The notes under the pieces are model-generated. The model was not told the DNA's origin, ran no database searches, and saw nothing but the letters and a program-made list of their open reading frames with translations. Positions 1 to 5,275 of a DNA stretch of 5,488 nucleotides are shown here, one piece after another (positions within the stretch are counted from its first letter, which is position 1; every line of letters begins with the position of its first letter). A program made the translations under genes and the position numbers. This stretch comes from an uncultured Rubrivivax sp. (GTDB lineage Bacteria > Pseudomonadota > Gammaproteobacteria > Burkholderiales > Burkholderiaceae_C). Location of the stretch: assembly GCA_937975735.1 (NCBI GenBank), contig CALJUI010000153.1, forward strand, positions 1 to 5,488, given 5' to 3'.

Positions 1-1
1 C

Positions 2-871
2 TATTTCGCCGATAAGCGTCAATTCTACGAAGGCGACCTGAAGATCGTCCGCGACGGCCAGCAGCGCTGGCTCAGCGTGCCGATGGCGCCCGAGGCACTG
101 TGGCCGCAGGTCAGGGCCTTCTGGATCGAGCGCGGCTTCACGATCGCCAGCGAGGACCCGAAGACCGGCGTGATGGAGACCGACTGGGCCGAGAACCGCG
201 CGAAGCTGCCGCAGGACGGCATCCGCGCCCTGCTCGGCCGCGTGCTCGACAGCCTGTACGACACCGGCGAGCGCGACCGCTACCGCACCCGCATCGAGCG
301 AACCGCCGGCGGCAGCGAGGTCTACATCAGCCACCGCGGCCTGCGCGAGGAGTTCACGACGCCGCAGAAGGAGCAGACGGTGTGGGTGACGCGCCCGTCG
401 GACCCGCAGCTCGAGGCCGAGTTCCTGTCGCGGCTGATGGTCCGCCTGGGTGCGCCCGAGGAGGTCTCGCGCACCGCGCTCGCCACGCCGGCGGCGCGGG
501 CGCCGCGCGCGCGGCTGCTGACCGGCGCCGACGCCGCGGCGATCGAGATCGACGACGACTTCGACCGCGCCTGGCGCCGCGTCGGGCTGGCGCTCGACCG
601 CACCGGCTTCACCGTCGAGGACCGCAACCGCGCCGACGGCGTCTACTTCGTCCGCTACGTCGATCCGAAGGCCGCCAAGGAGGCACGCAGCTTCTTCGGC
701 CGCCTGTTCGGCAGCGGCGACGAAGCCGGCTCTGCGGTCCGCTACCGCCTGAGCGTGCGCCAGGCGAGCCCCGACAAGTCGGTGCTCGCCGTGCAGACCG
801 CCACCGGGGCCGCCGACAAGAGCGAGCCGGCGCAGCAGATGGTGCAGGTGCTGCTGGCCGAGCTGCGCTGA
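2..871 (+). CDS. bamC: Outer membrane assembly lipoprotein BamC (5' end missing)
   Basis: This is the C-terminal 289 residues of a BamC/NlpB-family lipoprotein, an accessory part of the Bam complex that folds beta-barrel proteins into the outer membrane. The frame is already open at base 2 (YFADKRQFYEGDLK...), so the true start, signal peptide and lipobox lie upstream. The GTG at 77 and ATG at 83 are internal codons, not starts. Two domains can be seen: a first helix-grip-like domain at about visible residues 13-130 (DGQQRWLSV, then RYRTRIERT and VYISHRGLREEF), a linker rich in Ala, Pro and Arg, and a second domain at about 165-289 (IEIDDDFDRAWRRVGLALDRTGFTVEDRNRADGVYFVRY). E. coli BamC has 344 residues, so roughly the first 60-90 are missing here. 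In betaproteobacteria bamC usually follows dapA, which I would expect just upstream but cannot see. BamC diverges quickly in sequence, so the family call rests on architecture and the WxxVxxFWxxxGF / GVMETDW pattern. Confidence 0.87.
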   Translation, partial: YFADKRQFYEGDLKIVRDGQQRWLSVPMAPEALWPQVRAFWIERGFTIASEDPKTGVMETDWAENRAKLPQDGIRALLGRVLDSLYDTGERDRYRTRIERTAGGSEVYISHRGLREEFTTPQKEQTVWVTRPSDPQLEAEFLSRLMVRLGAPEEVSRTALATPAARAPRARLLTGADAAAIEIDDDFDRAWRRVGLALDRTGFTVEDRNRADGVYFVRYVDPKAAKEARSFFGRLFGSGDEAGSAVRYRLSVRQASPDKSVLAVQTATGAADKSEPAQQMVQVLLAELR

Positions 872-884
872 GTGCGCTGACGCC

Positions 885-920
885 AAGAAGAAGGCCGCCC
901 GAGGGCGGCCTTCTTGCTTT
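885..920. terminator. Bidirectional intrinsic terminator between bamC and the lipoprotein gene
   Basis: The arms AAGAAGGCCGCC (888-899) and GGCGGCCTTCTT (904-915) pair perfectly over 12 bp around a CGAG tetraloop. T-rich stretches follow on both strands: CTTCTTGCTTT on plus, CTTCTTCTTGG on minus. It begins 16 bases after the bamC stop and ends 18 bases from the stop of the convergent lipoprotein gene, so one hairpin can serve both. The T-tracts are interrupted rather than pure. Termination is inferred from sequence alone. Confidence 0.85.
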
Positions 921-933
921 CAGCGAAGGACGA

Positions 934-1224
934 TCACTTCTTGACCGCGTCGGCCGCCTTGTTGGCGGCGTCCTTGGCCATGTCCTTGGCGGCGTCGACG
1001 GCAGCGCCGACGGCGGCCGAGGCGGCATCGCCCGCGGCGGTCACGGCCGAGGCCGCGGCATCACCGGCGACGGCGGCAGCGGATGCGGCCGAGGCGGCGG
1101 CTTCGGCGACAGGCGCCGGGGCAGCCATCGGGGCCGGCGCCGGCGCGGGCGCCTCTTCCTTCTTGCCGCAAGCGGCGAGGGCAACGGTGGCCACCAGGGC
1201 GGTCAGCAGGAGCGACTTGTTCAT
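934..1224 (-). CDS. Small Ala-rich lipoprotein with C-terminal 11-residue repeats
   Basis: This encodes a 96-residue protein with a clear lipoprotein signal: MNKSLLLTALVATVALAAC, with lipobox LAAC and lipidated Cys19. Residue +2 is Gly rather than Asp, so by the Lol rule the mature protein should go to the outer membrane. The mature part starts with charged KKEE, then an Ala-Pro stretch (25-40) suited to a periplasmic spacer. The rest is Ala-rich and predicted helical, with an 11-residue period from residue 53 to the last residue. There is no enzymatic motif. The start is supported by an AGAGGA ribosome binding site (1231-1236, minus strand) 6 bases before the ATG. It is a single-gene unit with its own promoter and a terminator shared with bamC. 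Function is unknown. Its composition recalls Lpp-like Ala-zipper or LEA-like helices, but such low-complexity resemblance does not show homology. Confidence 0.85.
   Translation of the reverse strand: MNKSLLLTALVATVALAACGKKEEAPAPAPAPMAAPAPVAEAAASAASAAAVAGDAAASAVTAAGDAASAAVGAAVDAAKDMAKDAANKAADAVKK
937..1068 (-). repeat. Four tandem 11-residue repeats encoded in the lipoprotein gene
   Basis: Residues 53-96 divide exactly into four 11-mers: AGDAAASAVTA, AGDAASAAVGA, AVDAAKDMAKD and AANKAADAVKK. Position 3 is D, D, D, N and position 9 is V, V, A, V. The first two units are nearly identical; the last two gain Lys and Asp. The array ends at the C-terminus. An 11-residue period is the hendecad spacing of right-handed coiled coils and of amphipathic LEA/apolipoprotein-type helices. 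The repeat is visible at protein level; high Ala content makes part of the match cheap, but the D/N and V spacings are regular. Confidence 0.65.
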
Positions 1225-1345
1225 GCGAGATCCTCTATGGGTTTTGTGACGTCAATGTTCGAACGTTCCATGTCCGCAGTCCATTGAACTTCGCCTGCGG
1301 CACGGCGCGCACCCGGGGGCGTCCCTGTTCGGTGCACAGCCTGAA

Positions 1346-1351
1346 ATTATA
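1346..1351 (-). promoter_or_regulatory. -10 box TATAAT of the small lipoprotein promoter
   Basis: The minus strand reads TATAAT, a perfect sigma-70 -10 hexamer in very GC-rich surroundings. Transcription would start near 1339, giving a leader of about 115 nt before the lipoprotein ATG at 1224. No good -35 hexamer lies 16-18 bp upstream (the minus strand gives AGGGAT at 17 bp), and a perfect dyad occupies that place, which suggests dependence on, or blocking by, a bound regulator. The promoter role is inferred. Confidence 0.6.
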
Positions 1352-1360
1352 GAGCGGGGA

Positions 1361-1376
1361 CTAGGGCAATCCCTAG
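1361..1376. promoter_or_regulatory. 16-bp perfect dyad CTAGGG-N4-CCCTAG, candidate operator
   Basis: The plus strand reads CTAGGGCAATCCCTAG: two 6-base arms that are exact inverted copies around a 4-base spacer. With +1 at about 1339 it spans about -22 to -37 of the lipoprotein promoter, covering the -35 region. It also begins 7 bases past the stop codon of the upstream minus-strand gene, but no T-run follows, so a terminator is less likely. The size and symmetry fit a dimeric helix-turn-helix regulator. The regulator is unknown. Confidence 0.5.
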
Positions 1377-1383
1377 AGGACCG

Positions 1384-1875
1384 CTACAAACCGAGCGGGC
1401 GGACCGGCCAGGCCGACTCCGAGCGTTGCAACGCCGCATCAATCGCGTCGCGGCAGCCGCGCGCCTGCGCCGCATCGACCGCCGCGCGGCCGCGCCAGTG
1501 GATCCGATCGTGCAGTTGCAGCGACACCGGGCCGTCGTCGATCAGCAGGGTCGGCAGGTCGGTGGCCAGGCCCTCGCCCGGCACGCGCGGGTCGACCGCG
1601 TGCGACCAGGCCGGGCGCCAGGCGGTGAAGCGCGGATGCTGACGCAGCATGCCGTCGTAGCCGGCGGCGAGCATCACCAGGCGGCGCTGGGGCCGCTGGA
1701 GCCAGCGCGTCAGCACGTCGAGCAGTTCGCCGTCGTCCAGCGGCCAGTCGGCGAAATCCGGATCGACCCAGCACAGGCTGCGCGCGCCGCGGGCGTCGGC
1801 GGCGCGAAGCGCCCAGCGCACGGCCTCGTGGAACGCCTGGCGGGAGTCGATCGTTCGAGCGTCATCGGTCGTCAT
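1384..1875 (-). CDS. Uncharacterised protein paired with the L16 hydroxylase (DUF7931-like)
   Basis: This encodes 163 residues from the ATG at 1875. I chose that start because GGAGA (1881-1885) lies 5 bases ahead of it; in-frame ATGs at 1887 and 1902 lack a good ribosome binding site and would lengthen the overlap with the upstream gene. The protein looks soluble, with no signal peptide or membrane segment. Stretches that look conserved in betaproteobacterial homologues are WVDPDFADWPLDD (36-48), RPQRRLVMLAAGYD (61-74), HPRFTAWRPAWSHAV (80-94), LPTLLIDDGPVSLQLHDRIHWRGR (107-130) and the tail QRSESAWPVRPLGL. I recall such proteins only as hypothetical, recently grouped as a domain of unknown function (DUF7931, from memory). 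The alternation of strands and helices faintly recalls half of a phospholipase-D-like fold, but no HKD motif is present. It overlaps the 3' end of the hydroxylase gene by 14 bp, so the two are probably co-transcribed and translationally coupled. Confidence 0.8.
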   Translation of the reverse strand: MTTDDARTIDSRQAFHEAVRWALRAADARGARSLCWVDPDFADWPLDDGELLDVLTRWLQRPQRRLVMLAAGYDGMLRQHPRFTAWRPAWSHAVDPRVPGEGLATDLPTLLIDDGPVSLQLHDRIHWRGRAAVDAAQARGCRDAIDAALQRSESAWPVRPLGL

Positions 1876-3004
1876 CGCGGTCTCCATGCAGCCAGCCGGC
1901 ATCGATCCATTCGGCGACGGTCGTGCGCGCGGGCGCGCTCAGGCGCGCGAGCTCACGCGCCTCGATCCGGCGCCGGTCGGCCAGGCGGCGCAGCACCTGC
2001 GCGTCGCGGCCACCCATCCGCCAGCTCTCGCCGTTGAGGTACAGGCAGCGGTCGTCGTACAGCATCCGGCTGCGCGCATCCAGCCGCAGCCCGGCCCCGG
2101 GCGCCGGCGCGGTGCCGGCATCGAACCAGACGCCGGGCTTGGGCTCGCTCAGCCACTCGCCCAGCCACTGGCCGATGCGCTCGCCATCGCCCAGCGCCTG
2201 GCGCAGCGCCTCGGCGGCGAAGTCGGCCAGCGCCGCAGGCACCCGGCCGGGGTGCTCGGTGGCAGGCTGGGACGGATCGGCGTACAGGCGCGAGGGGCCG
2301 GCCGGCGGATCAGCCTCTTCGTCGTCCAGGCAGCGCGCCATCAGCGCGCGGGCGATCTCGTCGCGCGCCGGCGACCGGAAGCCGATCGACGCGGTCATGC
2401 ACTCGCCCACGGCCTCGCCGTCGTGCGCCCACATCGGCGGCAGGTACAGCAGGTCGCCGGGCTCCAGCACCCACTCCTGTTCGGGCTCGAAGCGGGCCAG
2501 GATCTTCAGCGGCAGGCTCGGGCGCAGCCGCGGGTCGCGGCAGCGGCCGATGCGCCAGCGCCGCCGGCCGGCGACCTGGAGCAGGAAGACGTCGTAGGAG
2601 TCCACGTGCGGCCCGACGCCGCCGCGGTCGCTCGCCCAGGACAGCATCAGGTCGTCCAGCCGCGCATGCGGGATGAAGGCGAAGCGGTCGAGCAGCGCGC
2701 GTGCCGCCGGCAGGTGCAGGTCCAGCCCCTGAACCAGCAGCGTCCAACCCGGGCGCTTCAGCGGCGGCAGCGCGCGCCGGGGCAGCGGGCCGTGGCGCAA
2801 TGCCCAGCCGCGGCCCTCGCGCCGCACCAGCCGCGACTCGACGTCGTCGCGTGCGGCCAGCGCGAACAAGCCCCGCCGCTCGATCGGCGCCGCGGCGTCG
2901 GGCCAGGCCTGGCGCACGAGCAGCGGCTTCTTCTGCCAATGCCGGCGCATGAATTGCGCCGGGCTGAGCCCGCCGAGCCAAGGCGTGGGCGCGTCGCTGT
3001 GCAT
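1862..3004 (-). CDS. roxA: JmjC/cupin ribosomal protein L16 arginine hydroxylase (YcfD/RoxA family)
   Basis: This encodes 380 residues, close to the 373 of E. coli YcfD. That cytoplasmic Fe(II)/2-oxoglutarate oxygenase hydroxylates an arginine (Arg81 in E. coli) of ribosomal protein L16. The N-terminus LSPAQFMRRHWQKKPLLVRQA is the typical opening of the family. The JmjC core shows the iron triad His133-x-Asp135 (GPHVDSYDVFLLQ) and the distal His194 (LPPMWAHDGEA). The Arg cluster GRRRWRIG (146-153) matches the place where YcfD holds 2-oxoglutarate, and LEPGDLLYLPPMWAH is the cupin strand. The C-terminal third (to DAGWLHGDRDDDR) should be the dimerisation/winged-helix part. The ATG at 3004 fits the family start; a GGGGA stretch lies 10 bases upstream, a weak ribosome binding site. 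The gene is first in a two-gene unit and is divergent from the FKBP gene. Family and catalytic residues are seen; the L16 substrate is inferred from orthology. Confidence 0.92.
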   Translation of the reverse strand: MHSDAPTPWLGGLSPAQFMRRHWQKKPLLVRQAWPDAAAPIERRGLFALAARDDVESRLVRREGRGWALRHGPLPRRALPPLKRPGWTLLVQGLDLHLPAARALLDRFAFIPHARLDDLMLSWASDRGGVGPHVDSYDVFLLQVAGRRRWRIGRCRDPRLRPSLPLKILARFEPEQEWVLEPGDLLYLPPMWAHDGEAVGECMTASIGFRSPARDEIARALMARCLDDEEADPPAGPSRLYADPSQPATEHPGRVPAALADFAAEALRQALGDGERIGQWLGEWLSEPKPGVWFDAGTAPAPGAGLRLDARSRMLYDDRCLYLNGESWRMGGRDAQVLRRLADRRRIEARELARLSAPARTTVAEWIDAGWLHGDRDDDR

Positions 3005-3054
3005 GCGCCGATTGTCCCCGAAGGCCGCTCGAGGGGGCTGTGCGATGATCCCTC
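3005..3054. promoter_or_regulatory. 50-bp divergent promoter region, roxA / FKBP gene
   Basis: Only 50 bp separates the two divergent ATGs, so both promoters must overlap here or reach into the coding ends. On the plus strand TGC-GATGAT (3041-3049) resembles an extended -10 (TGn plus hexamer). It would place the start of transcription almost on the ATG at 3055, giving a leaderless or very short leader. There is no ribosome binding site at normal spacing for that ATG: GAGGGGG (3031-3037) is 17 bases away. No convincing -35 box is seen for either direction. Confidence 0.4.
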
Positions 3055-3576
3055 ATGCGCATCATCGCCCCCTGCGTCGTCACCCTGACCTGGACCCTGA
3101 CCGACGCCCAGAACCGCGCCATCGACGCGCTCGACACCCCGACAGAGTTCTTCTTCGGCGGCGACGACCTGCTTGCCGGCATCGAGGACGCGATCGCCGG
3201 CCAGGGCGTCGGCTTCGAGACCCGCGTCCAGCTCGAGCCCCAGCAGGCCTTCGGCGACTACAAGCCCGAACTCGTCTGCTTCGAGCCGCGGTCGATCTTC
3301 CCCAAGGAGCTCGAGGTCGGCGTCGCGTTCGAAGGCTTGCCCGAAGGACACCAATCGACCGGAATGCCCTCCGATGCGATCTATCTCGTCACCGAGGTCT
3401 TCCCGGAGCACGTGGTGCTCGACGGCAACCATCCGCTGGCCGGCATGGCGCTGCGCTTGGCGCTGACCGTGCGCGCGGTGCGCGCGGCCACCGACGGGGA
3501 GATCGAGGCCGGACGGGTCGGCGGCGCCGGCGTGACGGTGCTGACGTCCGCGTCCGCGCCGAAGTCGACGCCGTAG
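3055..3576 (+). CDS. slyD: SlyD-like FKBP-type peptidyl-prolyl cis-trans isomerase
   Basis: This encodes 173 residues with the layout of SlyD-type prolyl isomerases, cytoplasmic enzymes and chaperones that turn X-Pro bonds in folding proteins. An FKBP half-domain comes first (VVTLTWTLTD..., then FFFGGDDLLAGIEDAIAGQGVG at 32-53 and EPQQAFGDYKPELV at 61-74). The insert-in-flap chaperone domain follows at about 75-120, and then the second FKBP part with the hallmark DGNHPLAGMALRLALTVRAVR (123-143). The start is fixed by an in-frame TGA at 3046-3048. No signal peptide is present. It lacks the His/Cys-rich tail that gives E. coli SlyD its nickel binding; the tail here is short, with Gly, Ala, Ser and Pro. 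A role in hydrogenase nickel supply is therefore unlikely, and general folding is the safer reading. It could equally be named simply as an FKBP-type isomerase. Its stop lies 4 bp from that of the convergent dut. Confidence 0.88.
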   Translation: MRIIAPCVVTLTWTLTDAQNRAIDALDTPTEFFFGGDDLLAGIEDAIAGQGVGFETRVQLEPQQAFGDYKPELVCFEPRSIFPKELEVGVAFEGLPEGHQSTGMPSDAIYLVTEVFPEHVVLDGNHPLAGMALRLALTVRAVRAATDGEIEAGRVGGAGVTVLTSASAPKSTP

Positions 3577-3580
3577 CGGC

Positions 3581-4030
3581 TCAGGCGCGCCCGGTCGAGC
3601 CGAAGCCGCCGGCGCCGCGCGTCGAGGCATCGAAGTCGTCGACCACGTTGAAGCGCGCCCGCACCACCGGCACGATGACCAGCTGCGCGATGCGCTCCAT
3701 CGGCTGCACGGTGTAGGCCGCCTTGCCGCGGTTCCAGGCGCTGACCATCAGCGGACCCTGGTAGTCGCTGTCGATCAGCCCGACGAGGTTGCCGAGCACG
3801 ATGCCGTGCTTGTGACCGAGACCCGAGCGCGGCAGGATCATCGCGGCCAGCGCCGGGTCGGCGAGGTGGATCGCCAGCCCGGTCGGGATCAGTTCGGCCT
3901 GCCCCGGCGCGAGTTGCAGCGGGCCGTCCAGGCAGGCACGCAGGTCGAGGCCGGCGCTGCCGGCGGTGGCGTAGGCGGGCATCTGCTCGGCCATGCGTGG
4001 GTCGAGCACCTTGACGTCGATGAGGGTCAT
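3581..4030 (-). CDS. dut: Deoxyuridine 5'-triphosphate nucleotidohydrolase (dUTPase)
   Basis: This encodes 149 residues, against about 151 in E. coli. The homotrimeric enzyme splits dUTP to dUMP and pyrophosphate, keeping uracil out of DNA and supplying dUMP for thymidylate synthesis. All five trimeric-dUTPase motifs are intact: I AGSAGLDL (23-30), II PRSGLGHKHGI (67-77), III GLIDSDYQGPL (84-94) with the catalytic Asp87, IV ERIAQLVIVP (112-121) and V RGAGGFGSTG (138-147), the flexible P-loop-like tail. The reading frame stays open far upstream through coaBC, but homology and context place the start at the ATG at 4030. That ATG overlaps the coaBC stop as ATGA, so translation is probably coupled. 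A coaBC-dut order is usual in proteobacteria. There is no room for a terminator between its stop and that of the convergent FKBP gene. Confidence 0.97.
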   Translation of the reverse strand: MTLIDVKVLDPRMAEQMPAYATAGSAGLDLRACLDGPLQLAPGQAELIPTGLAIHLADPALAAMILPRSGLGHKHGIVLGNLVGLIDSDYQGPLMVSAWNRGKAAYTVQPMERIAQLVIVPVVRARFNVVDDFDASTRGAGGFGSTGRA

Positions 4031-5262
4031 GCTTGGCGGGTCGGGGAACGGGGAATGCGCTCGGCGATCTCGCGCACCAGCAGGCGCGCCAGCGCCAGCT
4101 TCGGCGCGGTCGGCAGTTCGCGCTCGCCGGCAGCGTCGATCAGCACCAGCCGGTTGTCGTCGCGGCCGAAGGTCGCCGGGCCGAGGTTGGCGGCGATCAG
4201 CGGCACGCCCTTGCGCACCAGCTTGTCGCGCGCATGCTTGACGAGGTCGTGGCTTTCCGCGGCGAAGCCCATGCACCAGGGTCGCTTGCTCGCCGGCAGC
4301 GCGGCGACGCTGGCCAGGATGTCCGGGTTCTCGGTGAACGACAGGCTCGGCGCGCCCTGGTCCTTGGCCTTCTTGATCTTGTGCGCACTCGCCTGCGCCG
4401 GCCGCCAGTCGGCCACCGCCGCCGTGGCGACGAAGACCTCGTGCGCCGGCGCCAGCGGCAACACCGCGTCGAACATCTGCTGCGCGCTGGTGACATCGAT
4501 GCGTCGCACGTGGCGCGGCGTGGCCAGCTGCACCGGGCCGGCGACCAGCGTCACGTCGGCGCCCGCCTCCTGCGCCGCGCGGGCGATCGCGAAGCCCATC
4601 TTGCCGCTGGAGTGGTTGCTGATGCCGCGCACCGGGTCGATCGCCTCGAAGGTCGGGCCGGCGGTGACCAGCACCCGGCGGCCGGCCAGCAGCTTGGGCT
4701 GGAAGAAGGCGATCAGCTCGTCGCGCAGTTCCTCGGGCTCGAGCATGCGGCCGTCGCCGACCTCGCCGCAGGCCTGGTCGCCCTCGCCGGGGCCGAGCAC
4801 GCGCGCCCCGTCGGCGACCAGTTGCGCGAGGTTGCGTTGGGTCGCGGGGTGCGCCCACATCTCGCGGTTCATCGCCGGTGCAACGAGCAGCGGCACACGC
4901 TCGATCGGCCGCGCCAGGCAAAGCAGGCTCAGCAGCTCGTCGGCGCGGCCCTGCACCAGGCGGGCGATGAAGTCCGCGCTGGCGGGCGCGATCAGGATCG
5001 CGTCGGCCTCGCGCGACAGGTTGATGTGCGCCATGTTGTTCGGCGCGCGCGCATCCCACTGGTCGGTGTAGACGGGGTGGTTGCTCAGCGCCTGCATCGT
5101 CACCGGCGTGATGAAGCGGCAGGCCGCCTCGGTCATCACCACCTGCACGCTGGCGCCGGCGCGGACGAGCTCGCGCGTCAGCTCGGCGGCCTTGTAGCAG
5201 GCGACCCCGCCGGACAGGCCGAGCACGATGTGCTTGCCGTGGAGTTCGAGCGGCGTCGACAT
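4027..5262 (-). CDS. coaBC: Bifunctional phosphopantothenoylcysteine decarboxylase / phosphopantothenate-cysteine ligase
   Basis: This encodes 411 residues from the ATG at 5262, close to the roughly 406 of E. coli Dfp. The two enzymes act in coenzyme A synthesis: CoaB joins 4'-phosphopantothenate to cysteine using CTP, and FMN-dependent CoaC decarboxylates the product to 4'-phosphopantetheine. The CoaC half (about 1-190) has the flavin motif LGLSGGVACYKAAEL, active His79 (NNMAHINL), PAMN with Asn132 and Cys165 in the substrate flap (GDQACGEVGDGRML). The CoaB half (about 191-411) has VTAGPTFEAIDPVRGISNHSSGKMG with Asn216, AAVADWRP, the KIKK lysine (Lys295) and a late GFAAES motif. An in-frame GTG at 5271 would add three residues (MRG). 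I prefer the ATG because an AGAG (5271-5274) lies 8 bases ahead of it and it suits the family, but the choice is not certain. It overlaps dut by four bases downstream and begins 13 bases after the stop of the upstream gene, so it is probably co-transcribed with both. Confidence 0.96.
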   Translation of the reverse strand: MSTPLELHGKHIVLGLSGGVACYKAAELTRELVRAGASVQVVMTEAACRFITPVTMQALSNHPVYTDQWDARAPNNMAHINLSREADAILIAPASADFIARLVQGRADELLSLLCLARPIERVPLLVAPAMNREMWAHPATQRNLAQLVADGARVLGPGEGDQACGEVGDGRMLEPEELRDELIAFFQPKLLAGRRVLVTAGPTFEAIDPVRGISNHSSGKMGFAIARAAQEAGADVTLVAGPVQLATPRHVRRIDVTSAQQMFDAVLPLAPAHEVFVATAAVADWRPAQASAHKIKKAKDQGAPSLSFTENPDILASVAALPASKRPWCMGFAAESHDLVKHARDKLVRKGVPLIAANLGPATFGRDDNRLVLIDAAGERELPTAPKLALARLLVREIAERIPRSPTRQA

Positions 5263-5275
5263 GCCCCGCACTCTA

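Noticed and set aside
77..871. A complete 264-aa gene starting at GTG 77
   Set aside because: The same frame is open to the left edge and those 25 residues continue the BamC homology (EGDLKIVRDGQQRWLSV), so the gene is truncated by the window, not short.
100..1287. Plus-strand 395-codon open frame across bamC and the lipoprotein gene
   Set aside because: Its Arg-rich translation without recognisable motifs crosses a strong terminator, and both underlying genes are better supported in other frames.
1361..1376. The CTAGGG/CCCTAG dyad as the terminator of the 163-aa gene
   Set aside because: It is near the stop, but its stem is only 6 bp and no T-run follows on the minus strand. Its position over the -35 region fits an operator better, though this is not proven.
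1886..3088. Plus-strand 400-codon open frame opposite roxA
   Set aside because: It is low-complexity Arg/Ala/Gln/Pro composition with no family motif, a typical GC-rich shadow of the minus-strand hydroxylase gene, which has intact catalytic residues.
3570..3580. GCCG-TAG-CGGC hairpin at the end of the FKBP gene as a terminator
   Set aside because: It has only four paired bases, a three-base loop and no T-tract, so it is expected by chance at this GC content.
3581..5059. A single 492-codon open frame ending as dUTPase, read as a fusion protein
   Set aside because: The upstream two thirds is Arg/Ala/Gly-rich out-of-frame translation of coaBC. The dUTPase homology begins exactly at the ATG at 4030.
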